DNA from: [Phialemoniopsis] sp. UDSM-2020
Lineage: Eukaryota; Ascomycota; Sordariomycetes; Thyridiales; Thyridiaceae
DNA length: 64,000 bases
Direction: 5' to 3'
Assembly: GCA_018873225.1 (NCBI GenBank)
Contig: JAEILZ010000001.1
Span: 7,936,001 to 8,000,000 of the forward strand
The position numbers and the translations under genes are program-made. Numbering within the stretch: the first letter of the stretch is position 1; every line of letters starts with the position of its first letter. Shown one piece after another: positions 32,998 to 43,325 of the stretch. Under the pieces are notes generated by a model. The model was given only the letters and a program-made list of their open reading frames with translations, made no database searches and was not told the origin of the DNA.

Positions 32998-33838
32998 CAT
33001 GACCAGCAGCACCCTGCTGCCGCTGCTGCTGCGCGGCCCCTTGGGGCTCCCACCTACAGACTACGACATCCCGAGCACCTACTTTTTCCAACATTCTCCT
33101 CGCCTGCCAGATCGTCGCCAACACAACGCCACTCGACGGCTTGTTACCGCCGGGCAGGTACTTCTTCGTCGTCGACCCGGCGGACCGACCCTACCTACCG
33201 CTATCCCGTCGTCCCCAGCTTCCGCGACTGGCAGTTCCCTCACGACCGCCTCCCCGATTCCTAGCCCCGCCCTCCCAGGGTCCTAGCCCTGACCGACTGC
33301 ACCGCGCCGCTGCGCCCACATCGTGCCAAGGGAGGAGGACGAATAGTTCAGGATAAACGGCATGTCGGTCTACAGTACCAGCCTCGGCGGTAGCAGCGGC
33401 AGCAACAGCAACAACGACTGTCATAACCTCATCTGTCTGAGGGCCGACATCCACCGCTGCTTCAAATCAGAACCAACAGAGAGCGCCGCAGCGACGCCGA
33501 CGGCGACTTCAACAACGCGGCCGGCGTACGTCCCACACGTCATCACGGGCGACACCGCAGAGTTCGCCAGCCTGCACCACAACGTCCGTCTGCAGTACCT
33601 CGACGACACTGAGCCGCGAGTTCCTCTTTGCCCGCTTCGCCTGGACCGTCCTGCTCCTCGTCAAGCCCTTTGTGCTCGCCGGCCTGATGCGTTCCGTCGT
33701 CGTCCGCTGCCAGACCCAGGGCGGCATCTCGACCGAATGGCAGGTCCGAGACCTACGAGGCCCCGAGCTCGAGAGGCTCTACGGCGGCGGGGGCTCGCGC
33801 AGCGCCAGCCCCAAGAAGAGAAGAGGGCTTCAAGGGAA
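32998..33838 (+). pseudogene. Decayed fungal HNH endonuclease-like gene
   Basis: Pieces of one protein lie in order but in changing frames. First comes VANTTPLDGLLPPGRYFFVV, then YPVVPSFRDWQFPHDRLP, then the HNH core: CAHIVPREEDE, a TAG stop at 33344-33346, FRINGMSVYS and NLICLRADIHRCF. Last comes SREFLFARFAWTVLLL, ending near GGGGSRSASPKKR. The order His-Val-Pro, Asn, then Asn-Leu-Ile-x-Leu-Arg-x-Asp-Ile-His matches the fungal HNH_2-type domain, in which the stop takes the place of a conserved Trp (TGG to TAG, a G-to-A change). At least two frameshifts and one further stop make it non-functional. Introns may explain part of the frame changes but not the stop. Similar proteins are frequent and often multi-copy in filamentous ascomycetes. 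Confidence 0.62.
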
Positions 33839-34190
33839 CCCGAGAAACCCAAGTCTCCCAACGACCTCGAGTTCACCGACGACCCCGTCCTCTACGTCCG
33901 CGAGAAGGCCGACCTGTTCGCCACCATCTTCGCCCGTGACCCCATTGCGGCCTTCAAGTTCGCTCCTGAGGTCCCCATCGCACCATCGGTACCATCCTGG
34001 CCACCCTCCTGGTCGGTATCCTGGGTCTGATCGGCAGCACGGCTGCTGCGGCCCGTGCAGCGATGCGTCGGCCAAGGTCAAGGATGCCAAGGACAAGACT
34101 GCCGCCGCCGTTGCGTCGGGTGCCGAGGCCGTCAAGGACGCTGCCAACAAGCGCACCACCCCGGAGCCAGTCGTAAGCAGTAGCGGTAGG
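33839..34190 (+). pseudogene. Remnant continuing downstream of the HNH pseudogene
   Basis: Frames in succession read DPVLYVREKADLFATIFARD, then a hydrophobic segment (TIGTILATLLVGILGLIGS), then an Ala/Lys-rich helix (KVKDAKDKTAAAVASGAEA). Together they look like a small protein with one membrane segment, but a frameshift near 33970-33990 and another near 34050 separate the pieces. It may be a separate broken gene or the tail of the HNH gene. Confidence 0.4.
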
Positions 34191-35394
34191 AGGTGTCGAT
34201 GTCCACTTGCTTGATTCAGCCTACATCTCAGGTCTGCAGTAAGCATTCCTTCCAGTCTGTCCCTCCCTCGTCACTAGCTTTTTTCCCGGCTCTGATTGTC
34301 CAGCGTCGCCTCCAGAAAACGACAACTTTACTTTCCACTCGAGAATCTATGAGCTTTGTTAGGTACGCATCCGCATCAAGACGAAGAAGTCTACACATAC
34401 CAGCAACCGACCCTCAAGTGGGCAATCAGACCACCCAGGCAGGCCCACGGCATGTTAGGCAGCAGAGAGGGATGGGCGGACAGACAGGCGGATAGGCAGG
34501 GCTGAAGAAGAATGGTTAGCATTTCGACAGACACCAGACTACCGCCATAAGCAGCGAGCATCCATCCATCCATCCGTACGACCCCGATCCCCCCGAACCT
34601 ACCCACCCACCCTGAACGGACCCGTATGTACGCATCTCTCTAGGCCCCCGTTGCCGTCGGTGGTATGAGGGTATCGCCTTCTCTGCCCGCCTTGAACCCC
34701 GGCCTACTACTATTACCACCTCTTGTGCCGCCTCGGCTCGCTGACATGGTCAATCGATGCTGTCAGGTGTTGTTGGGTTGGGAGAGCAGGAATACAGGCA
34801 TGCATGGCAGGCAGAAGGGTGAAGGTTTCCCAGGGTAGTGTCGGTCGTCCAGGTCTTGAGAGAGAGACAGAGAGGTGTAGTCATATTTGGGCTGGTCTGG
34901 CCAGGTCTTTGGGCTTGAGTCTCGGCCAAGTTAAAGTAGGCAGGGAATATACTACGCACATCACAGGCTACAATGACCCATCACCATCAGAGTTGGACTG
35001 GATACACTTCAGGAAGCTGCTGCGTATATTGGGGCTGACCTTAATGACTGTGCTTGGTGCTTTTAGATCGGGGGAAATGTATTGTAAATCCGGATTGTAT
35101 GTATCTCATGCATCGCTTGAAACCCATCTCATCCCGAGGATGTCATGTTTTCAAGCTGTGCGTGCAAGGGCTGTAGGATCGACCGGTGTCATACGGCAAA
35201 GATTGAGCCACTGTCCTTGGCTGGATCTTGATGCAGCCAAAAGATCCAGCCATGATGTCGCTACGGCGGGTGTACGTACACAGTAGTAATACGTGGTTCT
35301 TGGGGGTTGGGTCATATGGTTGAATTCTGTTTTTTTTAAGGAAGAGAGGTACGTACGGCGCCCCCTGAGCTAAAAGGGGTCGCAGATTGTGGTG

Positions 35395-35515
35395 GGCCCG
35401 AAGCCGAGGCTTCGGGCCGTCCATTGCCCGCACGGTGGCCTACCGTGTGTGCAATGTGACGGACTGTGCGATCACACTGTACCCATGTGTCGATATACCA
35501 ACACATGAATCAATT
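35395..35515. repeat. Cluster of short palindromes/hairpins
   Basis: An 11-bp perfect inverted repeat with a 2-nt loop (35395-35418, GGCCCGAAGCC and its complement) is followed by a GCACGGT..ACCGTGTGTGC hairpin, a TGTGCGATCACA palindrome and CATGTG..CACATG arms. Such a series is unusual; the nature is unknown (transposon end or structured RNA are possible). Confidence 0.55.
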
Positions 35516-36101
35516 AATTAATGCCTCCAGTTCATACGAAGCTACTACATAAGGAGGTTGGCAGATTGCTTCACACACGCATAACCAGTCCTGGTGGGGA
35601 GCTGACAACCCCCTCTAAGGAAGAGGAGAGAGAGAGAGAGAGAGAGAGGCCATCTACCCTAAATGACAAGTAGGTTGTTACTGTTCAATCTAAGCCCCCT
35701 ACTTGTTTGGCTACTTTGACTAACAGATTCCAAACTACTTAGTCTTGTATGTATGCCTTACTAGGGTTGGTAAGCTCACCTATAAATACACGATCTGGGC
35801 CAGCTAAGAGCTGCTGCTGCTTGCTTGCCTTCAGAGGTTGTAACTTCGGGATGTTCCGGTGAAGATGGGAAGCCAGATGCTTAGATGGATATCCAGGCGG
35901 GGAGGGGCGACAGTTGGGTGTGTGGCACTGGGTCAGGGTCTCTTATATCTTCATTTAGGGGCTCTCTCTTACCTTCAATGGTCATCAATCTTTCTCTCTC
36001 TCTCTCTCTCTGTGCACTCATCCGCTGCCTGCCCATGTCTCGGCTCTGCACTGGTGCGTGAGGCGTGGTGTCAGCCTGGCCCGGACGGAGCCGGAGCTGG
36101 A

Positions 36102-36143
36102 GCCCGAAGCCCGAAGCCCGAAGCCCGAAGCCCGAAGCCCGAA
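36102..36143. repeat. (GCCCGAA)6 tandem repeat
   Basis: Six perfect 7-bp units. The same core (GGCCCGAAGCC) forms the arm of the hairpin at 35395-35418, 0.7 kb upstream. Confidence 0.9.
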
Positions 36144-37489
36144 GCCTAAACCTGAAAGGTAGAGAGAGATGAGGCAAGTAGAAGAAGTAAGGCGCTGGGC
36201 ATTAATGAAGATAGTGAAGGCTTATCATTGACCCTTGATGACGGCCTCGGCCTCAACCTCAATGGTGCTAGCCCTGTTGAAACAGTAATAGCTGCCTGTA
36301 TGTGTGATCTTGTGCTTGTATACGCCGCATCATATTTATTGTAATGTTACTGACTTCCTATTGCATATCTGTACGCCTGAACTTGATATGTCGTTTGATA
36401 GATAACATAACAGCGTGTGCAGCAATGTTTATCTGTACACTTTTATTTATCTATTAGCTTAAACCCTCTCAATCATTCATTCCAACAGCCATTTCGAATC
36501 GAACCAGCCTCCTCCTCTCTCTGCTCGCACTTAAGAAGCTGTGCTGTCTGTCACTTTTGGCCTGGGCACAATTGACTTGCAAATGCAGTTGAGTGTGGCT
36601 AGCCCCTAATAAAGTGACAGACCCGTGGCTTAACTCGCCCGAGACACCACAAGACTTAGTATCATCTCGAGGATGAACATAAAACACATCTCAGCTCAGG
36701 TGGATTATATCAATAGTAAAACATCAGACACGGTAACTTCTGCTGTTCAACCCACTTCAGCTCTGCAGTTATCACCACTGTAATGATCATCAAATTAAAG
36801 AGTCCCATTAAGAAGATGCAGTCAACTTAGGAATACTTGTGCTATCCCTGTCCAGCATATACCCTTTGAATACTACGTTAGGCTCCTAGAGATACACTAT
36901 AGCTCGCTTGCAGAAGAGATAGTTAATATCACTATTGGCTCTGGCATCTTCTGCTTCCGACACAAGACGAATTCCGCCTTATCACAAACGCAATGAGAAG
37001 CCTAGTAGGGGCCTCCGTCGTTGCACATCGTCTCTTCGGTCGGGCATTGTGTGATTCCAGAATTCGGTATGAGTGCCAGCAGCACCTGTGTTATCACATT
37101 CAACAGAAGCTTGTAGCTGAGACATCAAGAATGGTGAGGAGACCTTTTAGCATGGGCTACCAAATGCTCCTGGCAGACCTTGACACTATCTTTGACACTG
37201 CCAGCCACGGCCAGGGCGACAAGTAAGACTTTACTAGTTCCCTGGTGACGATCCTCGGTAAGGCGCTACGTCTATTGCTTCTGTGAATAATCAAGATGAC
37301 AAGGAGAATGAGACATCTTGAATGTAGCTTGTTGCTTCTTTAACATCTGATATCCTTTGACTACCCTTAAGATCCACCATCACAAACCCAAGGCTAAGAT
37401 CAGCCACATCTTGAAGACTGAGAACCAATACTAAGAACCAAAACTGAGAACTAAGACCTAAGACTACGGACCACATACCTAATACCCAA

Positions 37490-37623
37490 CACCTAAGACC
37501 ACCGACCTAAGACCACTGACCACTGAGACCACTAAGACCACTGAGACCACTAAGACCACTGAGACCACTGAGACCACCGAGACCACTAAGACCACTGAGA
37601 CCACTGAGACCACCGAGACCTCG
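37490..37623. repeat. 9-bp minisatellite (RAGACCACT)n
   Basis: About 13 units alternating between GAGACCACT and AAGACCACT, with a few ACCGAGACC variants. It is preceded by looser repeats of similar words from about 37400. Read in one plus frame it would encode Thr-Glu-Thr-Thr-Lys repeats, but stops flank it. Confidence 0.8.
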
Positions 37624-37779
37624 ACCATGTAGAGCAGAGCATGCAGAGCAGAATAGAATAGAAAACTTAGGCCCAGGTAAGGAGAAGAATTGCAAGATAA
37701 ATGAAACCAATATCCAATAGGAGAGATTGTTGTTGTGAGTGAGAAGAGGCTTTGCTGATGATGTTGCTAGAGAATGGTT

Positions 37780-38556
37780 GTTGCTAAGGAAGAAATGCTG
37801 AACTTAGAGGTAAAGTTAGGAAGGTTGCTAGGTTAGAGGAAGAAAGGTTGGATTGAAGATAAGGGCGGAAAGGTTGCTTAACTGGAGGAAGAAAGGTTGC
37901 TGAACTGAAGGAAGAAAGGTTGCTGGACCTGGAGGAAGAATTGCTGGACTAGGGGTAAAGGCGGAAGGGTTGCTGAGTTGGAGGAAGAAGGGATGCCGGA
38001 CTGGAAGTAAAGATAGAATAGTGGCTGAACTGGAGGAAGAATGGTTGCTAGACCTAGAGGTAAAGGCGAAAGGGACGCTGGACCTAGAGGTAAAGGCGAA
38101 AGGGATGCTGAAGTGAAGGAAGAAGCTTTACTGGACCTGGAGGCAGAGGTGAAAGGGATGCTAAAGTGAAGGAAGAATCGCTAAACCTAAAGGAAGAACG
38201 GTTACTAGATTTAGAGGTAAAGATGGAAAGAGATACTAAACCTAACCTAGAGGAAGAAGGTGAAAGGGATGCTAAATTAAAGAAAGAATTACTAGATTTA
38301 AAGGTAAAGATAGAAAGGTTACTAAACCTAGAGGTAAAAGTAAAAGAGATAAGCGGCTACACACATCGACTAGATCTTTAGATCTTGAAGATCCAGATCT
38401 AAAGGACCTCCTGGCATTCGGCTATAAGGTCCTTGAAAATACCGAACGAAAGGATGGACTGAACAGCCTAGGACTCTTAGAGGATGCCCAGGACAATAAG
38501 GCCCTCAGAAACAAGATCGGTAGAATGAGAAGTTAAAGAAGAGTAAGGCTCACACC
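37780..38556 (+). pseudogene. Degenerate coiled-coil repeat array
   Basis: From 37780 to about 38345 an imperfect repeat of roughly 24-45 bp encodes words such as LLDLEEERLL and LDLEVKAKG in shifting frames, with many stops. The last 70 codons before 38381 are open and strongly heptad-like (LLDLEVKMERD; KKELLDLKVKIERLLNLEVK). The next open stretch reads LAFGYKVLENTERKDGLNSL and stops at 38536. The left units are GC-richer (CTGGACCTGGAG), and the right ones carry A/T at the same positions (CTAGATTTAGAG). A broken repeat-protein gene is the simplest reading. Confidence 0.45.
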
Positions 38557-39010
38557 AGGGGCCTGCACCTGGGCCCCCTTGCGATCCTGGCAAGCGGCGG
38601 TCTCGCAAGCGGTCATTTCAAGGTGTTCGCGGTGTGCGGCGGGTTCCTCGTTGCAGCCGGCATAGGCAAAGATAGCGGGGACGGCAGTGGAGGCCAGGGG
38701 TAGGTAGGGGCCGGCAGCCTTGTTGGTAGCCGACTGAGAGTCCCTAACAACAACATTGATCTCACCGCAAGACCGGATTCTACCAAGCTCGCTACGACTC
38801 CAGTCCGGGACTCGAATTCGCTGCTGCATCTCACATGATTGAATTATAGCAAGAGGGACGACAGGGACAAACAAATACCTTTAGAGTCAAGACACTGCGT
38901 GTTGACCACGGCGGCCGGATTGACATCGGTCGAGGCGCGCACATGTTGAGGACCTCGAAGTGCTGCTCCTGGCGGATGGCCGGGCATTTGAAGAGCCAGT
39001 AGAGCGAAGC
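38533..39010 (-). pseudogene. Possible gene fragment
   Basis: The minus strand shows coding-like pieces: KCPAIRQEQHFEVLNMCAP-type sequence with Cys near 38940-38990, and SQSATNKAAGPYLPL followed by AGCNEEPAAHREHLEMTACE near 38560-38740. Frames differ between them and one stop intervenes. It could be the remains of a secreted Cys-containing protein. Low confidence. Confidence 0.25.
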
Positions 39011-39183
39011 TTAGGATGGAGTATTAGGCTGGAAAGGTGTGACTTTGGGTCTGTTATTGATGTTTAGGGATCGGTTGAGGCTGTAGATGTAGCCTCGTCA
39101 TGCTTGAAGATGCATTCCTGCATGACATCGCATGGTACCAAGATCCTCCTGTCGCCCTTGGCGGTCTTGCCGCTGTGGCCACC

Positions 39184-39265
39184 CTTCTTCTTCTTCTTCT
39201 TCTTCTTCTTCTTCTTCTTCTTCTTCTTCTTCTTCTTCTTCTTCTTCTTCTTCTTCTTCTTCTTC
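39184..39265. repeat. (CTT)n microsatellite, about 27 units
   Basis: 81 nt of CTT/TTC. On either strand it gives single-residue runs (Leu, Phe, Ser or Lys, Glu, Arg). It interrupts a stretch that otherwise looks like a gene remnant (39270-39600, containing KDCLDLAGPVAAGLVGAV). Confidence 0.92.
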
Positions 39266-41601
39266 CCGGCATTTCTTTCAAGCATCACCGGCGACGCTCT
39301 CGCCCGTCCCTCGGCCGCCGCGGTGGAGGGCAAGGCCTCCTCCGCTCCCGCTGAGGAAGCGTACAAAGACTGCCTCGATCTCGCTGGTCCAGTTGCAGCC
39401 GGGCTTGTTGGAGCTGTATCTAGTGGATATACTGCCAAACTCTTGACAGAGACTTCTAGGGTTTGTCCGTACTTGAATGTGCACATACAGACAGTGATCT
39501 GCACCGGCTCCCATCATCTACAAAGATACCTAGACAAGGTTGTTTTGATTGCTCGCAAGCTCCTCAACACCATCCATCCATGCTTTCTGATGGCGCCGTA
39601 ATATAGGTGGAACCCAGGGAGACCCCCCTATGTGGGAAATAAAAATCCAGAGTGAGTTAGGAGTAAGGACCGGGCTCACTCTTTCTGGTGTTGTATGCTG
39701 CTGCAACATGGATATACCTTCCCATCCTGCCTTTATTCTGGCCAAGCTTCTTTACCTAGGTTTATCAGACTATCAAACAGCCCGTCAAGGCAAGCCTGGC
39801 TGTGTAGTGGGGCTCTTAGTACTTCATCTCGCAATCGCTTACACGGCCCCTGACCGTACTGTCCATCCCAAGCCTCTCTCTCTCCCTTGACCGAATTACT
39901 AGGCCGACAGCCCATATGGGAGCACTCGTATCAGCTCATCCGACACCTCTCTTGTCCGGTCCTAACCGTTATCCCCACACTTGCGTATCAGCAGCAGATA
40001 TACCATGCTCCTGGTCCACAGGTTCGGCTCGGCTCTCTTCCCTGCCGTCATGATCGATCGCCTCGCCACCGCCAGCCGCTCGGGGAGCCGACACCATCTA
40101 GTTGCCCGCTGGTCCTTTGACGGCGGCAGCTGCTTGCACAAGGCGGTCACCAAGCCAGCCTTTATCGCCAGAACGACGCGATGCCCTGACCGCAATGCTT
40201 ACCAAGGCTGGGCTGCCTGGCGCAGGACCAAGACCAGGACCAGGGCTTGCTTGAGACGCCTTGTAAAGCCACGGAGTCCGTGGCGGCGACGGCGGTGGTG
40301 GGGACTGTCGCCCGGCTTGGTTGGGCTTGCATCGCAGGCATGAGACGCGCCGCCGCTGCGTCTGTTGAGGGCAGTGGTGGCAGACCTGCAAGGGAGGAAG
40401 GCGTGCAAACAGCCCGGCGGCGGGGGACAGATATGCCCGGTTTAATAAGCCAAGCCTGCATCTCGGCCTGGACTTCACAAGCGGACTGGAGTTCCCTGGA
40501 AAGGCACCACATTTGCCGCCACTGTGTGGTTAATGTAATGAATAATAATGATTGCTGGTTGCTCTGGAGATGGGTACACCGGAGGCACGTCGTAGAACCA
40601 TCACACTGAACAGCAGTTTCTATCACATATCATTCCTAGCAGGTGGCAGCCGCTACTTACAAGGGTTATTATGTGATCTTTGCTAAATAGGTCGCGATCA
40701 GATCGCAACAGCTTGCTGCCCATGGAGGGCAGCGGTAGGCTGTGTGCATGCAGTACGTGTATGCCACAGTCCCAAGTATTGTTCTGCTGCCTGCTGGACC
40801 CGGCAGATCATGGCTGGTTGCTGCATGGCTTGCTTGGAGAAATCTGGCAGCCGGCGGGTCCGGGCCGTGGATCCAGCCAAGGAAGAAAGGGTCCAGATGG
40901 GGCTTAAGATTGCTTAGCTGCCAATACCTGGACCTACTACCATCTATTAGGATGGATGTATAAAGAATCCCCTTGACATGCTTAGCCTGGAGACGGCCGA
41001 AAGTGTGGAAGCTGAATCGTATCGGCTTAATTCTAGAAGATTTCACGGCTGCACGTCGGGTCGGTGTAAAGTGAACACACTCCAGTTGGAAGTGGTCGTT
41101 GCGTAGCCATTTTTGTTTGCTGGATACACACGATGCGAATTGAGAAAGGCAATAAAGACCAGGTAAAGACGAGGTATAGACAGAACCAGTCGACTAAGGG
41201 GAAGAGAAGAGGTGTACAACCAGTTGACTGAGAGTGAGATGATAGTAGAAGAGGCCGTGGATATTGTGAATGTTGGTTCGGTTTCCTGAAGGGGGAAACT
41301 TTTGGTAGAGCAGACATGTTAGATGCGACAGAGGTATTTTAAGGCAGTTTGGACAAGGATAGACATGAGTCTACTACGCAAAGAGAAGGTGGGCCGTGAT
41401 GTTTGCGATGTCGTTCATCTGAAACCTCAACACCAGAGGGCCCACAGGTTAACGGTCAAGTTACTTGATATGTTCAGCGCCACCAAGACCTTTAGTTGCG
41501 GAGGCTAATCTTATCTACATCATCGACCCGGCAAGACCGAGAAAATGATCTATCGAATGCCATTTGAGAGCTTGTCTGCAGTGGAATGTGTCTTTCTCAT
41601 T
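39266..41601. other. Gene-poor region up to locus B
   Basis: About 2.3 kb. The left end (39270-39600, plus) has a coding-like frame with GLVGAVSSGYTAKLLTE but no gene structure. GC-richer sequence at 40000-40450 is open in several frames without a convincing one. Nothing else recognised. Confidence 0.45.
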
Positions 41602-42687
41602 TTACTCAGGCCTGGAGCCCTCAAAATTCTGAACAATCTGCTCAACCTGCATCCAAAGTAGCTTATTTTTTATGCTTCTATTGACATGCCTCTGCAATTG
41701 CTTGTTCACACGGTCGACACTGGCCTGAACCTCTCGTAATTCCTGGGCCAGGGTCATCCCGTCCTGCTCAACAGAGCCTATCAAGGCGCCCAGTTCATCC
41801 CTGATGGTCTGGTAGCCGATCTCACGCGGGAACTGCATGCGAGCGAGCGCGTCATTGGCCAACTCGTCAACCTCGTCGCATAACTGCTTGCCTAGATCAT
41901 GGGATGCCTGCTGTTCCAATTGTACCTCCCGTGCCAATTCCTGGATCGCCCTGTTCTTCTCGCTCTGTCTGTGAAAGCTGGTGCTCATCTCACCAACAAT
42001 ATTGCGGATCCGGGCGATGCGACCGAGTGCAGCGCCGTCGACTTGATCTGTGCGGCCGACCTTCTCAATGAGATTTTCGACCACGGACTCCTTTTCTGTA
42101 CTGATCTGAGATAACCGAGTCGCAACGGCGGCAGGTTGTTCCAGTTGTTTGCGCATTTTGCAAATAATGGCCTCACTGTCATCATCGTGCGATTCGCTCT
42201 GTCGTGCAGCCTCGTATCTCGCCCGCTTGATTTCAGAGACAAGCTGCCTGGTGCTCAAATTTTCTGTGGGCCGATTGGTGAGTTCGGGAATGTACCTCCT
42301 CACGGCCTCAGGTGGCATCACATCGAGAAGCTGCCGAATGGTGCTGAGGAGCATGTATTGGCCTTCATCTTCCCGGTGGCTAGCGGTCGATGCAGTAGGA
42401 GACGCGTCGTAATGATCCGATATAGACATGTTATCGTGACTTAGAGGTGCCCTGGCAGCAGGAAAATCAAGGCTATCATTGCTATACATCGCAGATAGCT
42501 TAGCCTGCTCTTGACCGACCCAGGACATCTTGTGCTCTTCTAGCTGCGTCTTACAGGTAAACGAGAGGGAGCAAATGAGTGATACTGGGATGGCGGCGGC
42601 GTTGAGGGAAAGTCGAGCTCGCCGTCCTTTGTTTGTTACATCGGGGTTGAGAGCAATTGACACTTCTCTGCTATCGACAGTCGACAT
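41602..42687 (-). CDS. Coiled-coil protein of unknown function, locus B
   Basis: 361 residues from the ATG at 42687 (an internal ATG at 42528, residue 54, is an alternative start). The N-terminal 55 residues are weakly hydrophobic and basic; then come a Ser/Asp-rich part and a compact segment (LLSTIRQLLDVMPPEAVRRY). From about residue 190 to the end the sequence is a long helical, Gln/Glu/Arg-rich coiled coil (KSVVENLIEKVGR-like; ELAREVQLEQQASHDLGKQL), ending EQIVQNFEGSRPE. No catalytic motif. It is divergent to the exonuclease gene at 43326 (638 nt apart), so co-regulation is possible. A decayed copy of its C-terminus is at 63035-63290, which supports real coding and shows the gene belongs to a multi-copy set. 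A structural or adaptor role is inferred only. Confidence 0.7.
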   Translation of the reverse strand: MSTVDSREVSIALNPDVTNKGRRARLSLNAAAIPVSLICSLSFTCKTQLEEHKMSWVGQEQAKLSAMYSNDSLDFPAARAPLSHDNMSISDHYDASPTASTASHREDEGQYMLLSTIRQLLDVMPPEAVRRYIPELTNRPTENLSTRQLVSEIKRARYEAARQSESHDDDSEAIICKMRKQLEQPAAVATRLSQISTEKESVVENLIEKVGRTDQVDGAALGRIARIRNIVGEMSTSFHRQSEKNRAIQELAREVQLEQQASHDLGKQLCDEVDELANDALARMQFPREIGYQTIRDELGALIGSVEQDGMTLAQELREVQASVDRVNKQLQRHVNRSIKNKLLWMQVEQIVQNFEGSRPE

Positions 42688-43325
42688 GACCTGAAATTAT
42701 CCGAAAGAGCCAACATGGAGCAACAGTCTGCGCTATTTTTCTAGACGCCTTCGGAGTGACCGCTAGGCATGTTTCATGAAGGGCCTTTTGCCAAGGTTGG
42801 ATAGCTATGACGTCTGGTGCTGTTGGACAGACGTTGGTGCCATTATCACGGATGTGTGGCTGCCTGGGTCCCTTCGCTTAACGACTTGGCAGGGGTACGT
42901 TTTCTCGCCTGCAACCTTACCGGGCTGTTATCGACTAAATAAGCCACCTTTGCAATCTTGTTCAGCTGGTAAAACCTCTGGGGGTTTGCTATTGAGCTGG
43001 AAAACCTGAAAAATGATATCAGTTGTGACTAGTCCGATAATGTACGAGGTTGGATTTGTTATCATCTCTCTTGGGAAATTAGTAGGCACCATGCACACGT
43101 AGGTACTCATCAAGATGCTGGATGGCACTGCTTGAGAGTTCTCTTTCGGCATGTTATCCTTTACTGCGCAGAATGTCTTGATGGTTTCTGGGAAGGCTTG
43201 AGATCCTGTTCTGGGAATTATACGTTTCACACCACGGATTGCACTCTTCAAATACTCCGACTTATATGCGTGTGGATATCATTGGCTCTACGCACATCTC
43301 ATCAGGACCAATCTGATCTGCGAGG
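42688..43325. promoter_or_regulatory. Divergent promoter region of locus B
   Basis: 638 nt between the starts of the coiled-coil gene (minus) and the zinc-finger/exonuclease gene (plus). No coding frame is supported. Whether the exonuclease gene has an upstream exon here could not be settled. Confidence 0.35.

Larger units (their letters stand above)
34191..37480. other. Gene desert, left part
   Basis: About 3.3 kb without a supported gene. It contains a string of short hairpins at 35395-35515 and a 7-bp tandem repeat at 36102-36143, both listed separately. A short plus-strand frame near 36993-37226 has plausible composition but no start context, splice logic or family motif. Confidence 0.5.

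Noticed and set aside
39104..39601. Plus-strand frame with a 27-residue Phe run as a membrane protein
   Set aside because: The run is a CTT satellite; flanking pieces are in different frames and no gene structure was found.
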